From: Bacteroidales bacterium
GTDB taxonomy: Bacteria > Bacteroidota > Bacteroidia > Bacteroidales > F082
Length of the DNA stretch: 64,000 nt
Direction: 5' to 3'
NCBI GenBank assembly: GCA_018400955.1
Contig: JAGYLH010000003.1
Span: 27,144-91,143 of the forward strand
Each line of letters starts with the position of its first letter. The stretch's first letter is position 1. The position numbers and the translations under genes are program-made. A model generated the notes under the pieces. That model saw nothing but the letters and a program-made list of their open reading frames with translations, made no database searches and was not told where the DNA came from. Below are positions 11,002 to 23,019 of this stretch, piece by piece.

Positions 11002-11817
11002 ATGCACGCGTCGAAAAATATTCCAAAGATTACCACCCATGTGCTTCAGGAAATGAAGTTGAAAGGGGAGAAAATAGCCATGCTTACCGCCTATGATTAT
11101 TCCATGGCAAAAATAATTGACGAGTCAGGTATTGACGTAATACTTGTGGGCGATAGTGCCTCCAATGTGATGGCGGGCCACAAAACCACCTTACCCATTA
11201 CCCTGAACGAGATGATTTATCATGCTTCTTCGGTAATGCGCGCTGTAACAAGGGCATTGGTGGTTGTTGATATGCCGTTTGGCACCTATCAGGGAAACAG
11301 CAAGGAAGCCTTATTATCGGCCATACGCATTATGAAAGAGTCGGGGGCCAATGCCATTAAAATGGAAGGTGGCGAAGAAATTGTTGAATCCATTGACCGC
11401 ATACTCAGTGCAGGAATACCCATTATCGGGCATTTAGGCCTTACGCCTCAGAGCATTAATAAATTTGGTACTTATGGTGTGCGTGCAACGGAGGAAAAAG
11501 AAGCAGAAAAGCTGCGTCGCGATGCCAAAATACTTGAAGAAGCCGGCTGTTTTGGTCTGGTGTTGGAAAAAATACCTGCTACATTGGCCGCAGAAGTTAC
11601 GCAATCAATCAGCATTCCGACCATTGGCATTGGTGCAGGTCCTTCTGTTGACGGACAGGTTTTGGTATTGCACGATATGCTGGGTATCAATCAGTCGTTT
11701 TCACCACGTTTTTTAAGACGTTACCACAATTTGTATGACGAAATACGGGGTTCGGTTTTTTCCTATATAAACGATGTAAAAACAGCCAGTTTCCCCAATG
11801 ATAAGGAAAAGTATTAA
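11002..11817 (+). CDS. panB: 3-methyl-2-oxobutanoate hydroxymethyltransferase
   Basis: [69 protein letters not shown]. Confidence 0.96.
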   Translation: MHASKNIPKITTHVLQEMKLKGEKIAMLTAYDYSMAKIIDESGIDVILVGDSASNVMAGHKTTLPITLNEMIYHASSVMRAVTRALVVVDMPFGTYQGNSKEALLSAIRIMKESGANAIKMEGGEEIVESIDRILSAGIPIIGHLGLTPQSINKFGTYGVRATEEKEAEKLRRDAKILEEAGCFGLVLEKIPATLAAEVTQSISIPTIGIGAGPSVDGQVLVLHDMLGINQSFSPRFLRRYHNLYDEIRGSVFSYINDVKTASFPNDKEKY

Positions 11818-11825
11818 TTTTTTAA

Positions 11826-11899
11826 AAACCTAACAGGTTTTTCGACCAAAACCTAACAGGTTTCCAAAAACTGTTAGGTTTTTAAAAACCTGTTGGTTT
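11826..11899. repeat. REP-like cluster of AAACCTAACAGGTTT units
   Basis: Two direct copies (11826-11840, 11849-11863) and two inverted/variant copies (about 11868-11883, 11886-11899). Confidence 0.8.
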
Positions 11900-11915
11900 A
11901 ATAAAAAATCCACCA

Positions 11916-12608
11916 GTGAACCCCATAGCCCCACGTATATTATTTGAGGACAACCATTTGATCATCCTGAACAAATTGCCTTCGGAATTGGTTCAGGGTG
12001 ATAAAACCGGGGACGAAAGCCTGCTCGAATTGGTAAGGGAATATATACGTAGCACTTACAATAAACCCGGAAATGTATTTACTGGATTGGTGCACCGCAT
12101 CGACAGGCCGGTGAGCGGGGCAGTAGTTTTTGCCAAAACAGGAAAAGCACTGGCACGCATGAACGAATTGGTGAAAGTGCGTGATTTTGACAAAACATAC
12201 CTCGCCATTGTCAGGCAAAAGCCACCAAAAACGTCAGAGGAGCTGACCCATTACCTTGTAAAGAACGAAAAACAGAATAAATCCTATGTCAGTCTGCCAA
12301 CTGTAAATGCTGCCAAAGAGGCTCGGCTGGCTTATAAGCTGATCGGTCAGTCAGATCGGTTTCTTTTGTTGGAAATTGCTTTGTTCACTGGCCGTCACCA
12401 TCAGATCAGGGCCCAGTTATCGGCTATAGGGTGCCCGATCAGAGGCGACCTGAAATATGGCTATGATCGTCCCAACCCGGATGGTTCTATCAGCCTTCAT
12501 GCCCGCAGGCTGGTATTTATCCATCCGGTAAAAAAAACATTGATAGATATTTTGGCACCCCTTCCAGCCGAAATGCCCTGGAATTTGTTTAGTGGTAACC
12601 TCAAATAG
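11916..12608 (+). CDS. RluA family pseudouridine synthase
   Basis: VHRIDRPVSGAVVFAKTGKAL; LLEIALFTGRHHQIRAQLSAIGCPIRGDLKYG. Confidence 0.92.
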   Translation: MNPIAPRILFEDNHLIILNKLPSELVQGDKTGDESLLELVREYIRSTYNKPGNVFTGLVHRIDRPVSGAVVFAKTGKALARMNELVKVRDFDKTYLAIVRQKPPKTSEELTHYLVKNEKQNKSYVSLPTVNAAKEARLAYKLIGQSDRFLLLEIALFTGRHHQIRAQLSAIGCPIRGDLKYGYDRPNPDGSISLHARRLVFIHPVKKTLIDILAPLPAEMPWNLFSGNLK

Positions 12609-12627
12609 AACCAAATTCAATCGTAAA

Positions 12628-15412
12628 ATGAAAAAACATTTTCTGTTGCTGCAATTACTGTTTTTACTGCTAAGTGCACAAGCCCAATATTTCCTCACCG
12701 GACAGGACCCGGCCTCCGTTAAATGGAAGCAGATACGAACAGAGAATTTCCGATTTATCTTTCCAGACAATTATGCACAACAGGCACGCTATCTGGCCAA
12801 CCTTTTCGAACACAGCTATCCGGCAGTAAGGTTCGATTTGAGCGCTCCCCCTCTGCATACCAGTGTGATTTTGCACAACCAAAGTGTTATTTCTAATGCA
12901 ATGGTAGCCTTTGCCCCCCGACGTGTTGAAATGTACAACACACCACCTCAAGATGGTTATGCACAACCCTGGTATAAGCAGCTGGCAATTCATGAGTTGC
13001 GGCATGTGGCACAACTAAGCAAAATCAATACAGGCCTTACAAATGAAATTGGTTACTTATTTGGGGAACAAGCTGTTGCCGGTATTTTTGGGCTCTTTTT
13101 GCCTTTTTATTTTGTTGAAGGAGATGCCGTTGCAACTGAAACAGCTTTGGGAAACAGTGGGAGGGGGCGGCAACCCCTTTTTGAAGCCGGGTTGCGGGCA
13201 CAACTGCTCGAAATTGGTTACTATCAGCACGATAAAGCCTATTTCGGGTCCTACCGCGATTACACACCTAATGTATATGAACTGGGTTATTTTGTAGTGG
13301 GGCACAACAAGGTGAAATACGGCCCGATACTTTGGGACCATACAACACGCAATGTAGCCCGCAGGTTTTGGACACTCAAACCTTATTCATCCGGTCTGAA
13401 GAAATATAGCGGATTTCGTAAAAATGCCCTGTACAAGGAAACCATGTACGACCTCTATGAAATTTGGAAAGCACAATACGATTCGTTGCAATACACACCC
13501 TATGAGCAATATAGCTCAGATAATAAACTTTACACCAATTACCGCTTTCCGCAGCCACTTTCGGATGGCAGTGTTATCGCCACAAAAAATGCCATGGATG
13601 ATGTGTTGCGTATTGTCAAGGTTATTAAAGGTCGCGAAAGTGTATTTTTTACCCCGGGTCCTACTTTCAGGGAAACCTTGTCGGCTACAGATAGCCTTGT
13701 GGTTTGGAGCGAATACCAGGCTGATATCCGTTGGTCGAACAGGGATTATGCGATCATCAAAACAGGAAACCTCAAAACCGGGGCTATCAAACAGCTGACC
13801 CACAAAAGCCGCTTTTTCGCACCTTCCATCAGTGCTGATAACAAGAAAATTGTGGTATCAGAAACAGATGCAGATAGCAGGTACTATATAGTGGTGCTTG
13901 ATGCTGCCCATGGCGATGAACTGTTCAGGCTTGGATCGGATACGCTCTTTTTTCAAACACCTGTCTGGATGCCTGATCATTTGCATATTGTAGCAGTTGT
14001 GGTTGGTGATAATGGCAAATCATTTGTAAAAATAAATACAATAACAGGTCAGGTAGAAATGCTTATGCCTTTCACTTTTGAGGATTTGGCTTTGTCATCT
14101 GCTACAGATGAATTTATTTTATTTTCAGGCGTATGGTCGGGGATCAGCAACATTTATGCCTTTAGGTTTGACGATCAAAATATTTACCAACTAACTTCCT
14201 CGGCTTATGGGGCTTCTGATGCCAGTTTAAGTGCAGATGGTTCAAAAATTTATTATGCCGATTACAATTCGAATGGTTTTCGCCTGGTAGAGGCCAAATT
14301 TAATGAATTGCTTTGGAGACCATTAAATAAGGTTGAAAACAACGCCTATCAATTAGCTGATGCGTTGAGCCTGATGAGCTTATACAATGTGGATGAAATT
14401 ACCGTTCCAGATAGTGCCTATCGATCAAGCCTTACAGCAAATGGCGCAATTTATTTAATATCCACAGTTGGACCTTGTTCCACATTGATGCCGAAAGCCC
14501 TGAAGTTGGTCCCGGCATCAGGCTGTTTTCACAAAATGAGCTTAGTACAGCAGTTACAGAAGTAGGATTTCATTACAACCTAAATGAACAAACGTATAAG
14601 CAAAGCCTTAGTTTCGACTATCTGGGCTGGTTTCAGTTGTCAATTTTAAAACTGAACACAGGCACAAGGCGAGGTGTAACCGAATTGGACGGCGAAACCT
14701 ACAATTTGGCCTGGTGGCAGGCCGACTGGAGTAGTGGGTTGCGTGTTCCGCTTAACCTAAACCGCAACAGGTGGGTTGGCGGCATACAACCTGGTTTCAG
14801 ATATAATCAGGTATATCGGAAAATGGATGAAGACGTGGGCTTGAATTTCAAACAGGGTTTGATTCATGCCTTTGAATATGATTTGTTTGTTTACACCCAA
14901 ATGCGCAGTTCAAAGCGTGATTTGTATCCACGTTTTGGGACAATACGGTCGATTTCTTTACAGGCATTCGGCCTTTGACGACAACCCGGCAGGACAATTT
15001 TTCATTAGCTCCACCACCTTTTTGCCGGATTGTTCCGCATCATGGCATCAGGCTTTATGCCGCCCCACCAATGGCAGCAAACAGGGCTTTGGGCTTTTGG
15101 CAATGCCATTGCCTTGCCCGCGGATACAACGGGCTTTTTTAGTGAAAATACATCATTGAAAGCCGGATTATGTGTTCCCCGGCCTATCGACCTGAACCTG
15201 CCCACGGTTTTTGCTGCAACTTGAGGGTGGGTTTTTGGCGATTATTTTATGGGCAGGGGCAACCAGCCCAGATGCTGAGCTTTATTCAATTGGTTTTGGA
15301 ATTGTTTAGCGATTGGCATTTCCTGAACATACCCTTTCCGGTAAGCCTTGGTGCAAGGGCAAATTATCTGCCTATGGGGGGCAATTTTGGATTTGAGTTT
15401 TATTTGATATAA
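12628..15412 (+). CDS. TolB-like beta-propeller protein with HExxH motif and barrel-like C-terminus (frameshifted)
   Basis: ORF 12592-14565 (likely start 12628, signal peptide) continues in other frames at 14475-14978, about 15030-15160 and 15170-15412. Confidence 0.7.
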
Positions 15413-15485
15413 ACCTTACCACCTTGTATTAGCCGGATAATGGATTGTTTTTGTATCTTTCGCCGATATATAAAAACAACAACCC

Positions 15486-15840
15486 ATGGAATTAATTATT
15501 CATTTACTGATAATGGCTGTAGTAGTGATGGTTACAGCGGCCATTTTACCGGGAACCACAGTAAAAAATTTCTGGAGTTCTCTGGTAGTGGCCATAGTGA
15601 TTGCACCTTGCTCAACAGTTTTTTGTTACCCGTGATGGTATTTATTACCATCCCTATTACCATAATCACTTTTGGATTGTTTCTGTTTGTCCTGAATGCT
15701 TTCATTATATGGTTGGCTTCAGCCATTGTGAAAAGGTTTTTATGTTCAGAAACTTCTGGTGGGCATTGGCTTTTGCCATTATCCTGTCATTAATTTCATT
15801 CGTTGTTTGGAATCAGCGGATCGCAGTTCAAATTGATGTA
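15486..15840 (+). CDS. Phage holin family / 4-TM membrane protein (frameshifted)
   Basis: MELIIHLLIMAVVVMVTAAILPGTTVKNFWSSLVVAIVIA / LLPVMVFITIPITIITFGLFLFVLNAFIIWLAS / NFWWALAFAIILSLISFVVW across frames. Confidence 0.55.
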
Positions 15841-15889
15841 AGCAAAACATTAAATAAATTTACCATGAAAAGCCACCATGCTTGATTTT

Positions 15890-16323
15890 GGCTGATATTG
15901 AAAAATAATAGGCCCAAATGTCGTTTTTGCAGCCTTGCCATGATTGATTTGGAAGGTAGAAGCCTTATGTGCTTCCACATGAATTTTGGATTCAAGGACA
16001 AGGTGCTTTATCTGCATGCTGCCCTGAAGGAAAAAAATTGACATCCTGAAGAAAAACCGGGAGGTATGTGTTGCTTTCAGCACCGATCATATGCTGCGAT
16101 GGCAGAATATTGATGTGGCTTGCAGCTATACCATAAAATACCGTTCGGTTTTAATGTATGGCCGTGTTGAATTTATTGAGGACATAGCCGAAAAGGAAAA
16201 TGCCTGAACATCATCATGAGTCAATATACCGACGAAGATGCCCGCTATGAGCCTGCCCTGCGCAATGTTTGTGTGTTTAAAGTGAAAGCTGAAAAAGTAG
16301 AAGGCCGAGCATTCGGGTATTAG
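15890..16323 (+). CDS. Pyridoxamine 5'-phosphate oxidase family (NimA-like) protein, frameshifted
   Basis: Across frames: CRFCSLAMIDLEGR..NFGFKDKVLYLHAALK..; DHMLRWQNIDVACSYTIKYRSVLMYGRVEFIED; IMSQYTDEDARYEPALRNVCVFKVKAEKVEGRAFGY. Confidence 0.65.
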
Positions 16324-16348
16324 TGCATTTTTATTATGATTAAAAAGC

Positions 16349-16387
16349 AAAACGGGCTGCCAGCGATGAAAAAGGCAACCCGTTTTT
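16349..16387 (+). terminator. Terminator hairpin downstream of the NimA-like gene
   Basis: AAACGGGctGCC..GGCaaCCCGTTTTT. Confidence 0.6.
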
Positions 16388-16414
16388 GGCACCAATGTGC
16401 CTGCTCATAGGTGT

Positions 16415-16435
16415 AGTTGGCAGTTGGCAGTTGGC
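16415..16435. repeat. Perfect heptamer repeat (AGTTGGC)x3
   Basis: AGTTGGCAGTTGGCAGTTGGC followed by AACTG. Confidence 0.85.
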
Positions 16436-16459
16436 AACTGAAGCTGCTGTTTACTGTTT

Positions 16460-17792
<1,333 letters not shown>

Positions 17793-18097
17793 TAATGTTT
17801 ATTTGATTAGGGTTTAACGTTTGGTTTGATACCTTCCTAAATTCCTGTCAAACTTAGAAATAGACGGACGAAGAAAGCCACTGCGTTTGGTGGTATTGCG
17901 GATGGATTTCAGTAATACGCACTTAGAAAGTAGGCACCCTGTTCAATAAGCTGGGCGGATTAACAAACAAAGCCAAATTCCAACAATTTTATTATTAGTA
18001 CAATACCTTGCATGGGTTTTCGTTGGTAGTATAACAAACCAATATTCTTTAGCCACAGCATCTATACTCCACCTTTTATTAACCAAAATCACACAAA

Positions 18098-18770
18098 ATG
18101 GGAAATCATTATTGAGTTTGTTAGCCATTGTTGTATTGCTGTCGTACCAAAGGAAAGATGCAGAAGAAGATTCCATCATTCCCGATCCGGAGTTGGAAAT
18201 CCTGCCAGTTTATATGCCCCTCAACCATGGGAGCTACTGGGTGTATGATCATTACCGGATCGATACACCGGAGAGAGAGCATTTCAAAACAAAGCGACAG
18301 CCTTGTTATTCAACGCGATTCCATTGTAAACGGCGTAAACTATGCTGTTTTAGAAGGGAAAACTGTTGCTCCAGGGTCTGAATGGCGGGTTATAGATTTG
18401 CTTAGGGATTCAGCTGATTGTGTAGTAAACTTAAGTGGCATACCACTTCGCATCAGAAAATTATGTTGATACACTATTTTCACATATTTATCTGAATCCA
18501 CAAACTTCCGATACCATGTACACAATTCATGTTAGAATGAAGCCTACACCACAGCAAATAATTGTGCCAGCCCGGAAATTTTGATGTAATCAATGCGAAT
18601 AGGGTGTTTACCGCCTTCCAAATAACGCATCCTGAAGGTTATAATCCGCGTAACATGCCCGTCTTATTTGCAAAAGATGTGGGTAGGTTCTTGATAATTA
18701 CTTTTGTTAGCTCACACCTTTTAATTATGAAGGCGCCTTGTAAGGTATCATATTGGTAAGAAAAGAATAG
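18098..18770 (+). other. Frameshifted hypothetical secreted protein
   Basis: PDPELEILPVYMPLNHGSYWVYDHYRIDT.. continued across frames; no intact ORF. Confidence 0.35.
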
Positions 18771-18890
18771 GGCGAATTTCTTTAGTAGTCTTGAGAATTT
18801 GAAGAGGATTGCCTTAAAATAACTGTTTTGGCTCATGGGATTGTTCAAACAGAACAAACGATTTTGTACAAACCGCAAAAGATTAAAACA

Positions 18891-19500
18891 TGAAAATCAA
18901 ATCATTATTCGCGGGTTTAGCTGTATTTGTGTTTTTTGGATGCAATACCATACAAGAAAAACCGGACCCTTTGTTTTTTAAATACTTCAGAACTTAGCTT
19001 ACTTGGTATCAATGTGACAGACCAAGGCGTGTTTTATAAAAATTCGAATCCAAACTGAAACAAGACAATGAAAAGTACGCCACATTGGCATTTGCAGCGG
19101 TGATGACAATTACCTTTCTACCTTCCATTTGAAAGAAACGGACAGTCTGTTTGTCAAATCAATGAGCGATAGTTTGTTGAAAATGCAAAACGCTGCTACA
19201 ATGACTTTTACCCCTTGCTGATTGGTAATATCGATGGACATCAGAGCTTAAACAGCGACTTGCCCTTGACATGAAACTTTTTGCCTGTTGCCATTGCATG
19301 ACAGATACCAGGTTGCCAAATCGTAATGATACGGTTTGTTGTTTGGTTCAAACCTACTGAAACATTGAACAAAATATTGAATCCTGATTTCAAAATGGAA
19401 GATTATCTGCAGACCAGGCCGATAGCTGCCAAATAACCAATTTATTGTTTTTTCAATACCCACTTCAACTTGGCTTGTCAAGGAGCATTTTGGAATAACG
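18891..19500 (+). other. Frameshifted hypothetical lipoprotein
   Basis: MKIKSLFAGLAVFVFFGCNTIQEKPDP lipobox start, then repeated frame breaks. Confidence 0.35.
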
Positions 19501-19519
19501 GATTTCGAATATTAGTGAA

Positions 19520-20437
19520 CCAAAAACCTTACCCTAACGAGCCACTTTTCGCCATCCCACAACCGCAACAGGTATAAGCCATCAGGTAAATGACTGGTGG
19601 CAGCTTTAAAATCCTTTCCTCGGGTTTATCCTGATCAATAAGTTGCCTGTTGGGCTGAACAGCTCAATTTGGGCCGTTGCCATGGAGTGTTTCAGGCAAT
19701 TGAATCCATAATTCATCCCTGGCAGGATTGGGATAGATGGATAGTCAGGCGGAACCGACCTGTTTGAGGCTTTGATAATATAACCACAGGGTGTTTCGCG
19801 GCAATGATACTCAGAAAAGTTGAAACCACATAGCGGTCATTTTGTGATTTTAACGGGGCAAACATTTCTTCGAACAAGCCATAGGCCGAACCGATTCCTT
19901 CGAAATACTCTGAAACTGTAGTCTGAAAAATCCTTGTATCCATACCATAATAGTTTGTTTCGGTGATGTGGGTAATCTCAACAGGCCAGCCAAAATCGGG
20001 CAAAACACAAAACGCAACCGTATCACCCACCTCCCCTGAGAAATCATAAAGCAGGCTTTCTTCACCAAAACTACAGGCGTTGTAAGTATATGGCATGTCT
20101 TCCGAAAGCATGATGGCATATACCTTTCTGGCTTCTATATCTTCGCGCAGCAAACCAACCAACTCATAAGCTGTGGCCGGGGTATAAGGAGGCATAAAAT
20201 CATCATTTATCTCCAATTCGCGCCGGTAAACCTTCAGGTAGGTTTGATCTTCCACGATTGTGTCGCCCTGGGCATGGTATTCCCACAAGGCATCATAGTG
20301 CCAGGGGGTTTCCATTACATCGAACCGAATAATCCAATGTGCCCCATCAACAGCAAGCGGGGCGTAGTTTTGGGCATTGATTGGTACCTGAAGTGATAGT
20401 AAAATCAATAGGTTCAGTGATGCAAAAATGGTTTTCA
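19520..20437 (-). CDS. Hypothetical secreted protein with probable T9SS C-terminal tail (frameshift near 19.7 kb)
   Basis: MKTIFASLNLLILLSLQVPINAQNYAPLAVDGAHWIIRFD..; the tail after the frame break is compatible with a sorting domain. Confidence 0.6.
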
Positions 20438-20526
20438 TAACAGCTTTATTTACTTTGTGGTATAAAAGTAGAATAAAATGCAGTTGCATCGGCAGTTTTT
20501 TTTTGAGGGATTTTAACTGTAAAATG

Positions 20527-20559
20527 CACACAAGCAGCTTATGAAAAGCAGTTTGTGTG
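20527..20559 (-). terminator. Hairpin downstream of the double TonB-CTD gene
   Basis: CACACAAGCAGCTT-N5-AAGCAGTTTGTGTG, imperfect 14 bp stem. Confidence 0.6.
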
Positions 20560-20602
20560 GACAATGTTGGTGCTGATTTAAACAGAGAGATTGGACCTAA
20601 TT

Positions 20603-21391
20603 CTAAATGTCCAGCGAGAATCGGATGGGCAAATTAAAGCTGACCCTAACCGGCTTGTCACGCTGAATGCCGGGTTTCCACCTGGGCATTGACTCAACAA
20701 CCCGTATGGCCTCCTCATCGCAGCCGTGGCCTATTCCTTTCAGGACAGTAATATTTGAAATGCTGCCATCAGTTTCGATAACAAAATGGACGAAAACCCT
20801 GCCTTGAATACGATTATCCCTTGCTTTCTGCGGGTATTTGATCTGACTTGCAATATGCTCAAACATGGCATTGGGTCCCCCGGGAAATTCAGGCATCTGT
20901 TCAACGATTGTATAGACCTCATCATTAGAGTTTTCTGACGCCTCTATTTCAATGAAAAGTGGCATTTTGTAGGCAACACGTACCACTTGACCCTCATGCA
21001 TACCAGGAGTCCACGCCGGCATGGTTTCCAGCACTCTGACGGCTTCCTCATCACAGCCTTGCCCGATTCCGCGAAGCACCTTAATATCAGACAAAGACCC
21101 GTCTTTTTCAACGATGAAGTCAAGGTGAATGGTGCCTTTAACACCATTTGAAATAGCATCGTCGGGAAATACAAACAATTCAATCATATAGTCGTACATC
21201 TGCTGAACACCTCCGGGAAATTCAGGCATTTGATCTACAATGACATAAACCTGATCTTCCAAATTGTCTGATTGCTCAGTTTGGGCTTGTGTGTTCAAAA
21301 TGTTCGTTGAAAACAAAACGATAGCCAGTATGGGTAATACCAAGCTCTTAAAGGGCGGCCGGGCATTTTTAAGGATTTGGTTATGAAGCAT
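20603..21391 (-). CDS. Secreted protein with two TonB C-terminal domains
   Basis: Two copies of the VxxIVxQMPEFPGG..FVxExDGSxSxIxVLxGIGxGCDEEAxRVxExMPxWxPG module after a signal-like N-terminus. Confidence 0.9.
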   Translation of the reverse strand: MLHNQILKNARPPFKSLVLPILAIVLFSTNILNTQAQTEQSDNLEDQVYVIVDQMPEFPGGVQQMYDYMIELFVFPDDAISNGVKGTIHLDFIVEKDGSLSDIKVLRGIGQGCDEEAVRVLETMPAWTPGMHEGQVVRVAYKMPLFIEIEASENSNDEVYTIVEQMPEFPGGPNAMFEHIASQIKYPQKARDNRIQGRVFVHFVIETDGSISNITVLKGIGHGCDEEAIRVVESMPRWKPGIQRDKPVRVSFNLPIRFSLDI

Positions 21392-21458
21392 TTTTGTTCA
21401 AATTGGTTTTGCTATGCTAGAATAGGCTTGCAAAGATAAATAGTTTTTCTTGGAAAAA

Positions 21459-21543
21459 CAATCTGATTTGAGAAGGTCGAATATGATTTCGAACATGCCA
21501 TAAACAGAACCGATACTTTCGAAATATTCAGCGATTGTCTTTG
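21459..21543 (-). pseudogene. Relic fragment paralogous to the 19.5-20.4 kb secreted gene
   Basis: SKTIAEYFESIGSVYGMFEIIFDLLKSD versus QTTVSEYFEGIGSAYGLFEEMFAPLKSQND at 19843-19926. Confidence 0.75.
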
Positions 21544-21607
21544 AACAAGCCTGTTTTGGCATTCACTTATACTACATTTTTTTTCGGAGAAATGATTGAG
21601 CACCAAA

Positions 21608-21642
21608 CCATCCAAACAGCTTTCGAAAAGCTGTTTGGATGG
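21608..21642 (-). terminator. Perfect 16 bp hairpin downstream of the M56-TonB gene
   Basis: CCATCCAAACAGCTTT-CGA-AAAGCTGTTTGGATGG. Confidence 0.75.
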
Positions 21643-21676
21643 ATAATGATTTTGCTGATTAGACCTGAGGTTGAAA

Positions 21677-23017
21677 CTATTTCTTGCCGCTCAGCGAGAA
21701 TCGGATGGGTATATTGAAGCTGACCCGTACGGGCTCACCTTCTTCATAACCGGGGGTCCAGGCCGGCATCATTTCCACAACGCGGACTGCCTCTTCATCG
21801 CAGCCACTTCCTATGCCGCGCAAAACATTCACATTTGTTACTTGTCCGTCAGGTTCAACAATGAAATTAACGAAAACCCTTCCTTCAACCGTATCTTTCT
21901 TGGCTTGCTCCGGGTAGTTGATGTTGGCAATCAAAAACTTAAACATGGCCTCAGTACCACCCGGGTACTTTGGCAACTCTTGCACTACTGTCCAAACACT
22001 ATCCTCACGTTGTTGCCCCTTTTCAACAGCATAATCCTCTGCTGGTTTAAATTTAGCGCCGGCTTCAAGGGCTTTTTCTTTAATCTCGTCCATTAAAGTC
22101 CTTTCTTCTTGTTTTTGAACATCTTCTGATTCATTGTAACACGATTGTAACAAAAGAGCAGCTGCTATAAAAGGAGTGATTACAGCCAACTTTATCCAGT
22201 TGCCAAATCGGCTTGTTTGGGTTTTTTGATTCATTTTCATAATACGTTTTTTTAGGGGTGAAACATTAAAAGGGTTTGCCAGGGCAATGGCTTTGCCGGC
22301 CAGCGCACAGGCTAATAAAGTTTGCTGGTAATCAGCTTTGTCGAATTGGCGCATGGCCAGGTGGTCAGCTTCATATTCGTGTAATGTTTTGGCCTCGTGC
22401 CGCAGAAAGTAAACCGCCGGGTGAAACCAGAAAAACACAAACAGCAGTTCGTAAAACAACACATCCCAGGAATGTCTTTTCAGACAATGAGCCCGCTCGT
22501 GGGCCATCACCCTGGCAAAGTGTTGTTCAGAAATGTTTTCGGGTATGAATACATGGTTGAAAAATGAAAAGGGAATATAGCCATCAGGCAACAGCACAAC
22601 CTTTATCCCATCCCGGCTGACAGACTTATATTTACGAACCATCAACGCGAGCTGAAGGATGCGCCAAATCAGCATAAACAACATCAGGCTGCTCATAATG
22701 AAATAGCCTATCAGGAAGTATTCGGTGCGGCTAAGCGAGGCCCCGATTTTTCCGCTTGTTTCGGAAATGGTATTGGGGGCATTCAGCACCACTTCGGGCA
22801 ATTGAATAACCCATATACCTGCGGTTTCAATGCCACTTCCAATCGAAAAGTAATTGTAAGGCAGCAGGGCAAGTACCAGGGCCATCATGCTGGAGCCCAG
22901 TAAATAAATGCGGTTGAAGCCCGGGCTTTCCTGCTTGCGGAACAGCAGCTGGTAGGCAACAGCGAAAAGCAGCAGATAAACTGATGCCCGCAATAAAAAA
23001 TGGATGAACTGTTCCAT
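21677..23017 (-). CDS. M56 family (BlaR1-like) membrane metallopeptidase fused to a TonB C-terminal domain
   Basis: Four-helix N-terminus, VMAHERAHCLKRHSWDVLFYELLFVFFWFHPAVYFLRHE zinc motif, C-terminal TonB module. Confidence 0.92.
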   Translation of the reverse strand: MEQFIHFLLRASVYLLLFAVAYQLLFRKQESPGFNRIYLLGSSMMALVLALLPYNYFSIGSGIETAGIWVIQLPEVVLNAPNTISETSGKIGASLSRTEYFLIGYFIMSSLMLFMLIWRILQLALMVRKYKSVSRDGIKVVLLPDGYIPFSFFNHVFIPENISEQHFARVMAHERAHCLKRHSWDVLFYELLFVFFWFHPAVYFLRHEAKTLHEYEADHLAMRQFDKADYQQTLLACALAGKAIALANPFNVSPLKKRIMKMNQKTQTSRFGNWIKLAVITPFIAAALLLQSCYNESEDVQKQEERTLMDEIKEKALEAGAKFKPAEDYAVEKGQQREDSVWTVVQELPKYPGGTEAMFKFLIANINYPEQAKKDTVEGRVFVNFIVEPDGQVTNVNVLRGIGSGCDEEAVRVVEMMPAWTPGYEEGEPVRVSFNIPIRFSLSGKK

Positions 23018-23019
23018 AG

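Noticed and set aside
15486-15840. Possible prophage because of the holin-like gene and the S74 gene at 39.5 kb
   Set aside because: No capsid, terminase, portal or integrase genes; such isolated holin-family and S74 proteins are common in Bacteroidota chromosomes.
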